From the NCBI GenBank assembly GCA_031315995.1, contig JALDRG010000007.1, forward strand, positions 124,001-188,000: DNA of 64,000 nucleotides, written 5' to 3'. Position numbers and translations under genes: made by a program. Positions 23,780 to 33,542 of the stretch are shown here, in pieces. Numbering within the stretch: position 1 is the first letter of the stretch; each line of letters begins with the position of its first letter. The notes beneath the pieces are model-generated. The model was not told where the DNA came from and ran no database searches. It worked only from the letters and a program-made list of their open reading frames with translations. The stretch comes from Nitrospira sp. GTDB lineage: Bacteria > Nitrospirota > Nitrospiria > Nitrospirales > Nitrospiraceae.

Positions 23780-25501
23780 TCAATCATGTTCTTTGAATTG
23801 TCTGTCGCGGTACTGGATCAAGGTTTTCGCCAGCCTGGTTTTTAGTTCGAGCCGCTTGGGCTTCCCGGTGGAGGTATAGGGGATCTCATTGCCGATCAGC
23901 AGAACCTTGGGTTGTTTGGCGAACGGCAAACGCTTCCGGCAATGGGTTAAGAGTTCGGTCTCGGTGGGAGGCGACGCGGGATCGTTCGGGATGACGTAGG
24001 CGGCGATCTCTTCGCCGTAGTAGCGGTTGTCGAAGGGGAGGGCCATGGCGAATTTCACGGCCGGATGTCCCTTCAACACGTCGTCGATTTCCAAGGGTGA
24101 AATATTGACGCCGCCGCGGACGATGAGTTCTTTCAAGCGGCCTGAAATGAAAAAGAACGGCTGTCCCTGTTCATCGGTTATGGAGAAGCCTTCATCTCCG
24201 GAACGAAACCAGCCCCATTGAAACGCTGCGCCGTTGGCGTCGTCACGTTTGAAGTATCCCGCACAGACCGTGCGACCTCGGATGCAGATCTCCCCACGCG
24301 CCCGTTCGGGAAGCGGCGCTCCGTATTCGTCGAGAATCGACATCTCGTTATGACGTAGAGCCGTTCCGATCGAGGGGAAATCGAAATCCGTGAGCCAGTG
24401 ACGATGTTGCGCTTGCGTGAGATCGTTCGGCAGGAAGCAGGAATAACAAGTCGTCTCGGAGAGCCCGTATCCATGGCGGATGGCAAAGCCAAAACGGTCC
24501 TCGAAGCGTATCGCCGTGTCTTTCAACAACGGTCCGGCGCCGCAGATCACACCGCCGAAGCGGTCCAGGCGATAGGCAGCGAGGTCTTCGTCGGCATCCA
24601 GGAGAAACTCGAGCAACGTGGGGACGACGCTGACACTGGTGACCTGTTCGTCATGCATTCGCCGCCAAAAGCTGCCGCTCCTGAACTTCCGGTTCAAGAC
24701 GACGCTTCCCTTGCAATAAAATGGTGTGATCAGCGTGACGACGATGCCGTTGACATGGTGGATGGGCAGGACGCACATCAGGCGGGAGTTGAGATCGAAA
24801 CCATGCCGGTCCGCGATGGCATCCGCATCGATCAGCAGATTGGCGATGGTCAGGATGACGCCTTTCGGCGGCCCGGTCGTCCCGGATGTGTAAATGATCA
24901 GGGCAGGATCGTCGAGTCGGGAGGTGGATGGGGCAAGGCCAGACGGAGCGGCATGGCGATTCTTTCGGCCCTTGCCCTTGGTCTCCTTGCGATCGAGGAT
25001 GCCGCCGTCACCCAAGGCCACCACTTCTCGCAAAGACGGCAGGATGGATTGCAGGGCGGTCATTTCCTCATAGGCCTCCTGCCAGCACAACGCAATCGAG
25101 GCCTCCGAATGTTCGAGGATATAGCGTCTCTTTTCAGGCGTTTCTTCGATATTGATCGGCACGACGACCACTCCCACCGTCCAGGCCGCGAAATAGATCA
25201 GTGTCGTCAGATCATGGTTCGACAACAGGGTGGCGATCCGGTCGCCGCGGGTCAGGCCGAATCTGGCATGCAACACATCAGCCATCCGTTCGACGAGCGT
25301 GCCGAATTCCGCATAACTGTAGGTCCGGCGCAGGCCGCGTTCATCGTCGCAGTAGGTGAGAAAATTTCTGGTGGCGAGTCGCGGATCGTATACGCGCGAT
25401 CGAAAAAATTCGGCAAACGAGATCCAAGGGAGTTCCGGCGCGCGTCCTGACGATTCGCGGGCCTGCTCGATCCTGTCACGCACGTCGGTCAAGAGGCTCA
25501 T
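23780..25501 (-). CDS. Acyl-CoA synthetase (AMP-forming)
   Basis: A 573-residue ANL-superfamily enzyme. The P-loop is LIIYTSGTTGPPKGVILT, followed by the A5-type GYGLSETTCYS motif, the hinge region YFKRDDANGAAFQWGWFRSGDEG and a C-terminal K in TSTGKPKRLELK. It activates a carboxylic acid with ATP and CoA. It is next to last in the operon, overlapping the methylcitrate synthase gene by 26 bp. Candidate substrates are short or branched acids such as propionate or isovalerate, or acetoacetate arising from HMG-CoA lyase and fumarylacetoacetase; no SCOT-type CoA transferase is encoded nearby. Confidence 0.88.
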   Translation of the reverse strand: MSLLTDVRDRIEQARESSGRAPELPWISFAEFFRSRVYDPRLATRNFLTYCDDERGLRRTYSYAEFGTLVERMADVLHARFGLTRGDRIATLLSNHDLTTLIYFAAWTVGVVVVPINIEETPEKRRYILEHSEASIALCWQEAYEEMTALQSILPSLREVVALGDGGILDRKETKGKGRKNRHAAPSGLAPSTSRLDDPALIIYTSGTTGPPKGVILTIANLLIDADAIADRHGFDLNSRLMCVLPIHHVNGIVVTLITPFYCKGSVVLNRKFRSGSFWRRMHDEQVTSVSVVPTLLEFLLDADEDLAAYRLDRFGGVICGAGPLLKDTAIRFEDRFGFAIRHGYGLSETTCYSCFLPNDLTQAQHRHWLTDFDFPSIGTALRHNEMSILDEYGAPLPERARGEICIRGRTVCAGYFKRDDANGAAFQWGWFRSGDEGFSITDEQGQPFFFISGRLKELIVRGGVNISPLEIDDVLKGHPAVKFAMALPFDNRYYGEEIAAYVIPNDPASPPTETELLTHCRKRLPFAKQPKVLLIGNEIPYTSTGKPKRLELKTRLAKTLIQYRDRQFKEHD

Positions 25502-26654
25502 AGGTCCTCGGTGCTGGTCCGGTATACAACGCTCGTGGTCGGATCAGCCGGTTGTGATCCTGCTGTTCGATGACATGCGCGCACCAGCCGGTCATTCTGG
25601 AACAGACGAAGAGGGGGGTGGATAGTTCACGCGGAATGCCCATCAGCAGGTAGGCCACGGCGGTATAGAAGTCGAGATTGGGATGGAGTCCCTTTTCCTC
25701 TCGCATGATGCGGTGGATGGTGGCGGCCGTCTCGTACCAACGGTTGTCGCCGCAGAGATGACTGAGTCGTTCGGCATGGCGTTGGATGATGGCTGATCGC
25801 GTGTCGCCCTGCCGAAGGACCCGATGCCCGAATCCCATCACCCGTCGTTTCTGCGTGAACGCCTCCCGCAGCCAGTTCTCCGCCCGTGTCGGACTGCCGA
25901 TCTCGACGAGCATCGCGGCCACGGCTTCGTTGGCGCCGCCATGGAGCGGCCCTTTCAACGTCGCGACGGCCGCCGTGATCGCGCCGTGCAGATCGGCAAG
26001 GGTCGAGGCCGTGACGCGGGCCGCAAAGGTGGAGGCGTTGAACTCGTGTTCTGCGTACAGAATGAGCGAGACATCCAGCGCCTGGACCATGGCCACGCCG
26101 GTCTCGCCGTCGTTCTGACTTGCCAGCAGATGCAGCAGGTGTTGCGCAAATTGTCCGGATTGGTTCGCCCTTGTCGAGCTGCGTCCGGCTATACCTCGAT
26201 GGTTTCCTGCGATCAGTAGAGGGACCTGGCTCAGCAGCCGCATCGATTTACGGAGATTGGCCGCATGGGATCCGTCCTGCGCGTCGGGGTCGACGAGACC
26301 CAGCAGGGAAATCCCGGTTCGCAAGGCGTCCATCGGATGCATCCCTGGTTGCAGGTTCTCTAGAAAACGGTACACCAAATCAGGCAGGACTCGATTACGT
26401 TCCAGCAGCGTGGAGAACTCATCCAGTTCGTTCCTCGTGGGGAGACGGCCGAGGAGCAACAGATAAGCCACTTCTTCGAAGCTGCTCCATTCCGCCAGGT
26501 CGCCGATCGCATACCCTCGATAGCGAAGTCCTGCGGCGCCTTCATCCACCTGACAGAGGGCCGATTCCCCCGCGATCACGCCTTCAAGCCCGGGGCTATA
26601 CAGGGGATGGTCCGTGGTTTTTGTCGTGGACCGTTGTTGTGTCGCCTGGTTCAT
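25476..26654 (-). CDS. prpC: 2-Methylcitrate synthase / citrate synthase
   Basis: A 392-residue citrate-synthase-fold enzyme. The ATG at 26654 follows GGAGG; a longer reading from 26678 lacks a site. Family motifs include LRYRGYAIGDLAEWSSFEEV, LHGGANEAVAAMLVEIG, the catalytic His in VMGFGHRVLRQGD and the catalytic Asp region NLDFYTAVAYLLMGIP, ending with NRLIRPRALYTGP, which is typical of the short citrate/methylcitrate synthase group. Location between prpB and an acyl-CoA ligase supports condensation of propionyl-CoA with oxaloacetate. It overlaps prpB by 59 bp. A citrate synthase side activity is likely. Confidence 0.88.
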   Translation of the reverse strand: MNQATQQRSTTKTTDHPLYSPGLEGVIAGESALCQVDEGAAGLRYRGYAIGDLAEWSSFEEVAYLLLLGRLPTRNELDEFSTLLERNRVLPDLVYRFLENLQPGMHPMDALRTGISLLGLVDPDAQDGSHAANLRKSMRLLSQVPLLIAGNHRGIAGRSSTRANQSGQFAQHLLHLLASQNDGETGVAMVQALDVSLILYAEHEFNASTFAARVTASTLADLHGAITAAVATLKGPLHGGANEAVAAMLVEIGSPTRAENWLREAFTQKRRVMGFGHRVLRQGDTRSAIIQRHAERLSHLCGDNRWYETAATIHRIMREEKGLHPNLDFYTAVAYLLMGIPRELSTPLFVCSRMTGWCAHVIEQQDHNRLIRPRALYTGPAPRTYEPLDRRA

Positions 26655-27540
26655 AGGGCCTCCGCGTCTGCTCTTCACTAGGCTCGTATCTGAGGAGACT
26701 ATAGAGTTCCTGTCGCGTCAGCATGTGATCGAGCCAATCGCGTTGTGTGCCGAAGAATTTGAGTTCAACCAGCAGCTTCTCGATCGCGCGGGCTGCGACG
26801 CGTAATGTGCTGACGGGAAACAGCACGCCGTGATAACCCAGCGCCTCGAACTCGCTGACGCTCAGATAGGGTGTCTTGCCGAACTCCGTCATGTTGGCGA
26901 TCAAGGGCACGCGGATGTCTGCCTGCTTCATCTCCAGGGCGAAGGTCCCGAACTCTTCAGCGGAGAGTAGGGCTTCGGGGAAGAGCGCGTCGGCTCCGGC
27001 CTCGGCATAGGCGAGGGCTCGCTGAATTGCAGCCTGCAGTCCATCGACCGTCCGCGCGTCCGTGCGGGCCACAATCACGAAGTCCCGATCACGTTTCGCC
27101 CGGACGGCTGCCTTGATCTTGGCGACCATGTCACCGGTTGGAATGAGTTGTTTGCCTGACAGATGGCCGCATTTCTTCGCCTCCTCTTGGTCTTCCATCT
27201 GCATGCCGGCCAATCCGGCTCGCTCAAATTCCTGGACTGCCTCCCGCACAGCCAAAGGCGAACCGTAACCGGTGTCCGCATCGACAAGAGTCGGAAGAGC
27301 CACGGACTGGGCGATGGCCGCCGCCTCCCTCGCCATCTCCTTCAATGGGATGAGCCCGATGTCGGGAAGGCCACGGGCCGCTGAGATGGCTGCTCCGGAC
27401 ACGTAGACGACTTCATAACCGGCCCGTTCGATCTGGATGGCGGTCAGCGCATTACAGGCACCGGGGATGGCCAGCGTCCTGGCGGCCAATAGCTCGCGCA
27501 ATCGTCGTGCTTTTGATATCGTCAAGTCGTTAGATGTCAC
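26596..27540 (-). CDS. prpB: 2-Methylisocitrate lyase
   Basis: A 314-residue enzyme of the isocitrate lyase/PEP mutase superfamily. The catalytic loop KKCGHLSGK with its Cys is present, as are the Mg2+/substrate elements LVDADTGYG, MQMEDQEEAKK and IVARTDAR. It splits 2-methylisocitrate to pyruvate and succinate, the last step of the methylcitrate cycle. It overlaps prpD upstream by 11 bp and prpC downstream by 59 bp, so its translation is tied to both. Confidence 0.92.
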   Translation of the reverse strand: MTSNDLTISKARRLRELLAARTLAIPGACNALTAIQIERAGYEVVYVSGAAISAARGLPDIGLIPLKEMAREAAAIAQSVALPTLVDADTGYGSPLAVREAVQEFERAGLAGMQMEDQEEAKKCGHLSGKQLIPTGDMVAKIKAAVRAKRDRDFVIVARTDARTVDGLQAAIQRALAYAEAGADALFPEALLSAEEFGTFALEMKQADIRVPLIANMTEFGKTPYLSVSEFEALGYHGVLFPVSTLRVAARAIEKLLVELKFFGTQRDWLDHMLTRQELYSLLRYEPSEEQTRRPYEPGDTTTVHDKNHGPSPV

Positions 27541-28966
27541 GATGTGTTACTCTCAAGAGAGGCATCAGTTTGGCGATGTCTCTTTCTTCTTCCACGTTCC
27601 ACACGAAACCGATGAGCCGCTCGACTTGCGCGCGACCGACACGTCTCGATGCGAGCCGGCGTAATTTATTCTCCACGTCCCGGTCCGACATGGGGTTATC
27701 GGGATGGCCAAGGGGGATGTCCACCTGCCTCTCGTACACCTTTCCCGTCGCGGTCCTTACTGTGATGCGGGTGGGCATGGCCGCTGGGTAGCGACCGAAG
27801 AATTCCGGTTGAGGCACGACGCGGATTTTCTTCATCACTTCGTGCAGAGCAGGGTCCCGCAGCCGTTTTGAGTCGAATGAATGCAAGGTCACACGGCCGT
27901 CGAGCAAGGCCGCTGCGACGCAATAGGGAAAGCTGTGATCGGCTGTCTCTCGCGTCACCGGGTGCCACTTCTCCGGATCACGTCCGATAATCTCGATGGC
28001 GACATCGTAACTGCCGATTTCAATCTCGGTCAGATGCTGAATGACATGCGGTCCTTCAGCCTCGATCACCTCCGCTCGTAGGGCTAATGCCGCCTCGACG
28101 GCAGTTTGTGCGTGGTATTCCACCGGAAAATGTTTGATAGAGGTCTCGAGTATCTTGAACGGGACATGCCTGTCGTCGAAGCTCCTCTCTCCGCCCAGCC
28201 TCGACAGTTCAAATGGCCCGGAGACCAGCTGCATGAAGCCCTTTTCGCCTTCGAAGATCGGCGCCGGTCCCGTCATGCCTCGCTGGGCTAGGATTGCCGC
28301 AAACATCCCGTTGCGTGCCGCATTGGAAAAGGCACAGGCCTTCCACATCGACATCTCGCCGACCCTGGTTTGTCGAAGTGCCACGTTCGCCACGCAGGCC
28401 AGGTTGACGGCCTGCGCGGTCTGCGCTTCCGTCAGTTTCATCGTCTTGGCCGCCCCAAGGGCGGACGAGATCGATCCATAGGTGACATGGTCCCATCCGC
28501 GAGTGCGCAACGCGGCGGCGTCACAGAGTCGACATTGGATTTCATACGCTAAGGCGATGGCCTGGATGATCCGTTTGCCGGATGCATGGGTAGCTTCGCC
28601 GGCAGCGAGGACCGCCGCAAGATTGTCCGAGGGATGGGCCGGTTCTTTGGAGAGATAGGTGTCGTTGAAATCGAGGTAGCGGACCAGCGCACCGTTGGCG
28701 AAGGTCGCGAGGTCCGGCAAGGTCTTGTGCGTCGTCCCCCACAGCGTTGCGCCGCCGGGAACCTTGACGGCTTGGGCGACCTGACGCGCGATCCGGCAGG
28801 GCGCCGCATTCCACGCGCCGAATGCGCAGCCCACACTGTCGAGGATCCGCCGCTTGACCTCATGGACGACTTTCCCCGGCAAGTCGTCGTAACAGAGGGT
28901 CTGGGTATATCCTGCCAGGTGATTCGACAGCGGGGTGACCTTCTCCGCAGCATGCATCGTTCTCAT
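27530..28966 (-). CDS. prpD: 2-Methylcitrate dehydratase (MmgE/PrpD family)
   Basis: A 478-residue MmgE/PrpD-family protein with the characteristic N-terminal LDSVGCAFGAWNAAPCRIAR, the ALVRYLDFNDTYL motif that contains the catalytic Asp, and HPVTRETADHSFPYCVAAALL near residue 340. It dehydrates 2-methylcitrate to 2-methylaconitate. The hydration back to methylisocitrate needs an aconitase (AcnB or AcnD/PrpF), which is not in the window. The start overlaps the stop of the MeaB-type GTPase (ATGA). Confidence 0.9.
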   Translation of the reverse strand: MRTMHAAEKVTPLSNHLAGYTQTLCYDDLPGKVVHEVKRRILDSVGCAFGAWNAAPCRIARQVAQAVKVPGGATLWGTTHKTLPDLATFANGALVRYLDFNDTYLSKEPAHPSDNLAAVLAAGEATHASGKRIIQAIALAYEIQCRLCDAAALRTRGWDHVTYGSISSALGAAKTMKLTEAQTAQAVNLACVANVALRQTRVGEMSMWKACAFSNAARNGMFAAILAQRGMTGPAPIFEGEKGFMQLVSGPFELSRLGGERSFDDRHVPFKILETSIKHFPVEYHAQTAVEAALALRAEVIEAEGPHVIQHLTEIEIGSYDVAIEIIGRDPEKWHPVTRETADHSFPYCVAAALLDGRVTLHSFDSKRLRDPALHEVMKKIRVVPQPEFFGRYPAAMPTRITVRTATGKVYERQVDIPLGHPDNPMSDRDVENKLRRLASRRVGRAQVERLIGFVWNVEEERDIAKLMPLLRVTHRDI

Positions 28967-29736
28967 CTCGACACCTGTACGAGATCATGCACCCGTTGCC
29001 GTTCGGCGATCGCCGCGATCAACTCGGGAACTCCTTCGCCTTTTACGGCGACCGTACGGAGCACAGGGGTGTGCCATTCGCGCAGATGTCGAAGGGCGGA
29101 ATCGGCCCCGTCACGGTCGCCTTGGTTCACGACCAGGATATCCGCCACTTCCACCAACCCTGCCTTCATGGCTTGAATGTCGTCGCCGAGCCCAGGCGTC
29201 GTTAGAGCGACCACCGTGTGCGCCACCGCTACGATGTCGATTTCGTTTTGGCCGACGCCGATCGTCTCGATCAGGATGACGTCATAGGCGGCCGCCTCCA
29301 AGACCTGCAACGCGTCCCGCGTCGCCCGGGCGAGGCCGCCCTGTTGCCCGCGTGTTCCCATGCTACGAATGTAAACGCCCGGATCGTCCGCATGATGCTG
29401 CATCCTGATACGGTCACCCAGCACAGCCCCCCCGGTGAGGGGGCTGCTGATATCGACGGCCAGGACGCCGACGGTGTTTCCGAGGCGGCGATAGGCTGTG
29501 ATGAGTTGATCGATCAGCGTGCTCTTGCCCGAGCCGGGGTAACCGGTGATGCCGATGACCATGGCTCGTTGTACGGGTGATCTCAGCAGTTTCAACACGG
29601 CGGATCCGACCGGCACCTGGTTTTCGAGCCACGTGATCACCCGTGCCACAGTCCGGACATCCCCGGCCATCACCTGCTTGGCCATGGTGACGACGTTCTC
29701 CCGTTTGGATGCTCGATCGGCAGCGGCCTCGCTCAT
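28963..29736 (-). CDS. MeaB/ArgK-family GTPase, chaperone of the B12 mutase
   Basis: A 257-residue G3E-type GTPase. The start at 29736 (MSEAAADRA) gives a normal family N-terminus. Walker A is GYPGSGKS (65-72); the switch regions DISSPLTGGAVLGDRIRMQ and TRGQQGGLARATRD and the ETIGVGQNEIDIV motif are in place. Relatives protect and reload adenosylcobalamin in methylmalonyl-CoA or isobutyryl-CoA mutases. The base-specificity motif N-K-x-D reads N-Q-G-D here, which may alter nucleotide preference. The mutase it most likely serves is at 34456-36054 with its B12 subunit at 33135-33542. Confidence 0.9.
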   Translation of the reverse strand: MSEAAADRASKRENVVTMAKQVMAGDVRTVARVITWLENQVPVGSAVLKLLRSPVQRAMVIGITGYPGSGKSTLIDQLITAYRRLGNTVGVLAVDISSPLTGGAVLGDRIRMQHHADDPGVYIRSMGTRGQQGGLARATRDALQVLEAAAYDVILIETIGVGQNEIDIVAVAHTVVALTTPGLGDDIQAMKAGLVEVADILVVNQGDRDGADSALRHLREWHTPVLRTVAVKGEGVPELIAAIAERQRVHDLVQVSR

Positions 29737-29737
29737 G

Positions 29738-30688
29738 TCACCTCTTTCCCGCAGGCACCAGGTTCTGAAGCTGTACGACCTGCGACAGTCTCGAGTTCGG
29801 CGGATGCCGCACCGCCTCGCCGAGCTGTCGCGCACAGGCGACCACCAGCAATTCATCCACCGGCACACTGGCGCCGGAAGCTTTCAGCGCGAAGACCAGA
29901 TCTTCCGTCGCGACATTGCCGGCTGCGCCGGGAGCATAGGGACAGCCGCCAAGGCCTCCTGCCGAACAATCGAAGGCCGTGATTCCATAGTCCCACCAGG
30001 CCGTGAGCGCATTGGCCACAGCCATTCCATACGTGTCATGAAAATGAAGCGATAGTCGGGCCGGTTCGACGTGCGGCATCACCGTATCGAGTAATGCCCG
30101 TATGTCCGACGGCGAGGCCGTGCCGATCGTCTCGCCCAACGAGATATCGTCCACATCGAGATCAAGCAGGCGCTTCATGACGTCCCGCACATGCGCAGGG
30201 GCGATCCGACCTTCATAGGGACAAAACACCACGGTGGAGAGGTACGCGCGCACCGCCATCCGATCCCGTTTGGCCGCCGTCACAATCGGTTTGAAGCGAG
30301 CGAGTGATCCCTGAACGGTGGTTTTGATGTTCCGCTGCGTAAAGCTGTTCGATGCCGCCGTGAAGACCGCGATCTTGTCGACGGCGGCGGCCCGGGCCCG
30401 CTCAAGGCCGCGTTCGTTCGGGACTAAGGCGGAATAGGTGACTCCTGAAGCCCGCTCGATGGCACGAAAGACTTCGTCGGAATCCGCAAGTTGCGGGACG
30501 GCGGTGGGGGACACGAAGGAGCCGGCTTCAATTTCCGCCACGCCCGTATGCGACAAGGCATTGATCAAGGCGATCTTGCGCGTGGTCGGAACGAACTCCG
30601 GTTCGTGCTGCAGCCCATCCCGCGGACACACCTCGGTGATCCGGACGGGCGATTGGCGTCGGCTATGTAGGCCGGCCTGCAACATCAT
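29738..30688 (-). CDS. mvaB: Hydroxymethylglutaryl-CoA lyase
   Basis: A 316-residue TIM-barrel enzyme of the HMG-CoA lyase family. The N-terminal RITEVCPRDGLQHE carries the metal Asp and catalytic Arg, HFHDTYGMAVAN the metal histidines, and GGLGGCPYAPGAAGNVATED the catalytic Cys loop, all diagnostic. It cleaves 3-hydroxy-3-methylglutaryl-CoA to acetyl-CoA and acetoacetate, the last step of leucine breakdown. It overlaps the enoyl-CoA hydratase gene by 26 bp and ends one base before the GTPase start. Confidence 0.93.
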   Translation of the reverse strand: MMLQAGLHSRRQSPVRITEVCPRDGLQHEPEFVPTTRKIALINALSHTGVAEIEAGSFVSPTAVPQLADSDEVFRAIERASGVTYSALVPNERGLERARAAAVDKIAVFTAASNSFTQRNIKTTVQGSLARFKPIVTAAKRDRMAVRAYLSTVVFCPYEGRIAPAHVRDVMKRLLDLDVDDISLGETIGTASPSDIRALLDTVMPHVEPARLSLHFHDTYGMAVANALTAWWDYGITAFDCSAGGLGGCPYAPGAAGNVATEDLVFALKASGASVPVDELLVVACARQLGEAVRHPPNSRLSQVVQLQNLVPAGKR

Positions 30689-31490
30689 GTGCCTTCAGCT
30701 CCTGTGGCGTGGCCCAAGACGGCAACCGCTTTTCCATAAACGCTCGAAGTCCTTCATCCGCCTCCGGCGCGCAACGAGCGCCGGCGTTGGCTGCTGCACA
30801 CATCGTCCAACGATCCGCCTCGGGCAGGGGGAGGAGCCTGTGAATCAATGACTTGCTCTCTCTGGCGGCGCGAGGAGCCAAGCGCATGATCGCCTCCATG
30901 AGTTCCGTGATGCGGTCGTCAAGATCGCTCTGGGGAACGACGTCGTGGACGAGGCCGAACCGGTGAGCTACCGACGCGCAGAATGTTTCGCCGGTCAGGC
31001 AAAATCGGCGAAGAAATGATTCGCCGGCCTTGCGCAGGAGAAAGGGCGCGATGACTGCCGGAATCAAACCAAGCCTGGCCTCGCTGAGGGAAAACGTCGC
31101 ATCCTCCGCCGCGACGACGATGTCGCAGACCGCCATCAGTCCGAGTCCGCCTCCGTAGGCAGGCCCTTGTACCCGGGCAATGACCGGGCAGGGACATTCG
31201 TCTATCGCGCGAAACATGCGGATGAGACGTTGAGCGTCATCGCGTGCCTGTGATTCCGAGATCGGGGACGCGGACTCCATCCACTGAACGTCGGCGCCGG
31301 CGCAGAAGACAGGCCCGGCCCCGATGAGTACCACTCCTCGCAAGGAGGGCGCTTGCGCCAACTGCTCGAACGCTTCGGTGAGTTCTCCCATCATCCGGCC
31401 ATCGAAGGCGTTGCGCCGTTCAGGTCGGTTGAGGGTGACGCGGGCCATGCTGCCATCTGATTCATGTTCGACTGTCGTCAAGCGGCCCAT
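30663..31490 (-). CDS. Enoyl-CoA hydratase, probably methylglutaconyl-CoA hydratase
   Basis: A 275-residue crotonase-fold enzyme. AAGGAG precedes the ATG at 31490. The oxyanion-hole segments FCAGADVQWME and GPAYGGGLGLMAVCDIVVAA are intact, as is the FSLSEARLGLIPAVIAPFLL region typical of methylglutaconyl-CoA hydratases (LiuC/GnyH). Between methylcrotonyl-CoA carboxylase beta and HMG-CoA lyase, the hydration of 3-methylglutaconyl-CoA is the expected reaction. Its start overlaps the carboxylase gene's end slightly less than a full ribosome footprint away, so translation is coupled. Confidence 0.88.
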   Translation of the reverse strand: MGRLTTVEHESDGSMARVTLNRPERRNAFDGRMMGELTEAFEQLAQAPSLRGVVLIGAGPVFCAGADVQWMESASPISESQARDDAQRLIRMFRAIDECPCPVIARVQGPAYGGGLGLMAVCDIVVAAEDATFSLSEARLGLIPAVIAPFLLRKAGESFLRRFCLTGETFCASVAHRFGLVHDVVPQSDLDDRITELMEAIMRLAPRAARESKSLIHRLLPLPEADRWTMCAAANAGARCAPEADEGLRAFMEKRLPSWATPQELKAHDVAGRPT

Positions 31491-31516
31491 TCGTGACTCC
31501 TTCGGTTGCGTCGTCT

Positions 31517-33121
31517 TCACATCCGAAAGACCGGCGCGTGAGTTTCTTTCGTCGGGCTAGATGCGGCGACATCCAGGCAAAGACCCAAGACCTTGCGCGT
31601 CTCCAGGGGGTCCAGTATGCCGTCGTCCCAGAGACGCGCGCTGCTGAAATAGGGGCTGCCCTCTTGTTCATATTGCTGCAGGGTAGACTCGGTGATCCGT
31701 CGCTGCTCTTCATCCGACAGCCGGCTCTTTTCACGCGCCCGCTGTTGTTGCTTCACCGTCACCAGTACCTGCGCGGCTTGTTGCGCACCCATCACCGAGA
31801 TCCGCGCACTCGGCCAGCAGAACAGAAATCGGGGACCGTAGCCGCGCCCACACATGGCGTAATTGCCGGCTCCGTGAGAGGCGCCGATCAGAATCGTGAA
31901 CTTGGGCACCTCGGCAGTCGCGACGGCCTGCACCATCTTGGCGCCGTCCTTGATGATGCCTCCGGCCTCATAGTCCTTTCCCACCATGAAGCCCGTAACG
32001 TTCTGCAGGAAGATGAGCGGAACACGCCGTTGCCCGCAGAGCTGGACAAAATGAGCGCCCTTGAGCGCGGAGTCGGAGAGCAGCACCCCATTGTTGGCCA
32101 CGATTCCCACCAGGTGACCCATCCAATGGGCAAAGCCACAGACCAGCGTGGCACCGTACCGGGCCTTGAATTCTTGGAAGCGGCTTCCGTCCACGAGCCG
32201 CGCAATCACCTCCCGGACTTCCCCCTTGTGGCGAGGATTGTCGGGAATGATTCCGTAGAGTTCTTCGGCCGGATACAGAGGTGCGTCGATCTTTTCTCGA
32301 AACCGTCTGACAGGCCGTCGCCCCAGGGTGGTGATGATCGATCGGCAGATGTCCAACGCTTCCCGATCGTCCTCCGCCAGATGATCGCTGACGCCGGACA
32401 GCCGAGTGTGAAGATCGGCGCCGCCCAGTTCATCGGCCGTCACCTCCTCGCCGGTGGCAGCCTTGACCAATGGCGGCCCGGCCAGATAGATGGTCCCGGT
32501 GCCCCTCACGATAATGTTCTCATCACACAGGGCCGGCACATAGGCCCCGCCGGCCGTACACATGCCCATGACCACGGCGATTTGCGCGATGCCGGCTGCA
32601 GACATGCGCGCCTGGTTGTAAAAAATGCGGCCGAAATGCTCCTTGTCCGCAAAGACGTCGGCCTGCATCGGCAGAAAAATGCCGCCGGAATCTACGAGGT
32701 AGATCGCCGGCAGTCGGTTCTCCAGGGCGATCTCCTGCGCCCGGAGATGCTTCTTGATGGTCAGGGGGAAGTAAGTCCCTCCTTTGACCGTGGCATCGTT
32801 GGCCGCGATGACACAGAAGCGTCCGGACACAGAACCGATACCCGTGATCAATCCCGCGGACGGAACCTGATTGTCATACAGCCCATAGGCGGCGAGGGGG
32901 CTCAGTTCGAGCCAGGGAGAGTCTCGATCGAGCAGCGCGGCAATGCGCTCGCGCGCCGCCATCTTTCCGCGTTTCTTGTGGAGTGCGACGGCATCGGCCG
33001 GTCCGCCTGCCTGCACCAGGGCCAGGTGTTTCTTGAGATCGGCCATCAGATTGTCATAGTGGGCATGGGCTCGGCGAAAGTCTTCCGATGTCCGCACGAC
33101 TGCGGTCTTCAATACGCGCAT
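31517..33121 (-). CDS. Methylcrotonyl-CoA carboxylase beta (carboxyltransferase) subunit
   Basis: A 534-residue acyl-CoA carboxyltransferase. The sequence [18 protein letters not shown] followed by [20 protein letters not shown] and the [20 protein letters not shown] segment is that of the methylcrotonyl-CoA carboxylase beta branch (LiuB) rather than propionyl-CoA carboxylase. It transfers CO2 from biotin to 3-methylcrotonyl-CoA in leucine degradation. The biotin carboxylase/BCCP alpha subunit, normally adjacent, is absent from the operon, so it must be encoded elsewhere or shared. It sits 13 bp from the B12-subunit gene. Confidence 0.93.
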   Translation of the reverse strand: MRVLKTAVVRTSEDFRRAHAHYDNLMADLKKHLALVQAGGPADAVALHKKRGKMAARERIAALLDRDSPWLELSPLAAYGLYDNQVPSAGLITGIGSVSGRFCVIAANDATVKGGTYFPLTIKKHLRAQEIALENRLPAIYLVDSGGIFLPMQADVFADKEHFGRIFYNQARMSAAGIAQIAVVMGMCTAGGAYVPALCDENIIVRGTGTIYLAGPPLVKAATGEEVTADELGGADLHTRLSGVSDHLAEDDREALDICRSIITTLGRRPVRRFREKIDAPLYPAEELYGIIPDNPRHKGEVREVIARLVDGSRFQEFKARYGATLVCGFAHWMGHLVGIVANNGVLLSDSALKGAHFVQLCGQRRVPLIFLQNVTGFMVGKDYEAGGIIKDGAKMVQAVATAEVPKFTILIGASHGAGNYAMCGRGYGPRFLFCWPSARISVMGAQQAAQVLVTVKQQQRAREKSRLSDEEQRRITESTLQQYEQEGSPYFSSARLWDDGILDPLETRKVLGLCLDVAASSPTKETHAPVFRM

Positions 33122-33134
33122 GTCGAGAATCCTC

Positions 33135-33542
33135 TCAACGCTCGACCTGAAGCCCCTTCACGAACGTGACGATGTCTTGCATCGGCGTGGCCGGCTGAAA
33201 CAACATCTGCACACCGGCCGCTTTCAATCGCGGCACGTCATCATCGGGAATAATTCCGCCGCCGAACAGCGTCACGTCTTCTGCGCCCCGTTCCTTCAGC
33301 AGTTCCAGCACGCGGGGAAGCAGGGAGTTATGGGCGCCGGAATGGATGCTGAGCCCGATGGCCTGCACGTCTTCCTGGATCGCGGTCGCCACGATCTGCT
33401 CCGGAGTTTGATGGAGCCCGGTATAAATGATCTCCACCCCCGCATCGCGAAGCGCACGGGCGACGAGTTTGACGCCCCGATCGTGTCCATCCAATCCCAC
33501 CTTGCCGATCAAGACTCGAATGGGTGTGGTCGCTACTGCCAT
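33135..33542 (-). CDS. icmB: B12-binding small subunit of isobutyryl-CoA mutase
   Basis: A 135-residue cobalamin-binding domain. The start at 33542 ([16 protein letters not shown]) follows GAGGTG and agrees with the length of IcmB; the long in-frame extension upstream is shadow of the MBL gene. The base-off/His-on motif D-x-H-x-x-G is D18-G-H20-D-R-G23, with the later GLSIHSGAH and [11 protein letters not shown] segments that hold the nucleotide tail. It should combine with the large subunit at 34456-36054. It starts inside the 3' end of the MBL hydrolase gene (10-bp overlap), so the two mutase subunits are separated by one gene. Confidence 0.9.
   Translation of the reverse strand: MAVATTPIRVLIGKVGLDGHDRGVKLVARALRDAGVEIIYTGLHQTPEQIVATAIQEDVQAIGLSIHSGAHNSLLPRVLELLKERGAEDVTLFGGGIIPDDDVPRLKAAGVQMLFQPATPMQDIVTFVKGLQVER

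Noticed and set aside
31493..33169. 558-codon ORF on the plus strand over the carboxyltransferase gene
   Set aside because: Antisense shadow of a gene with strong methylcrotonyl-CoA carboxylase motifs.
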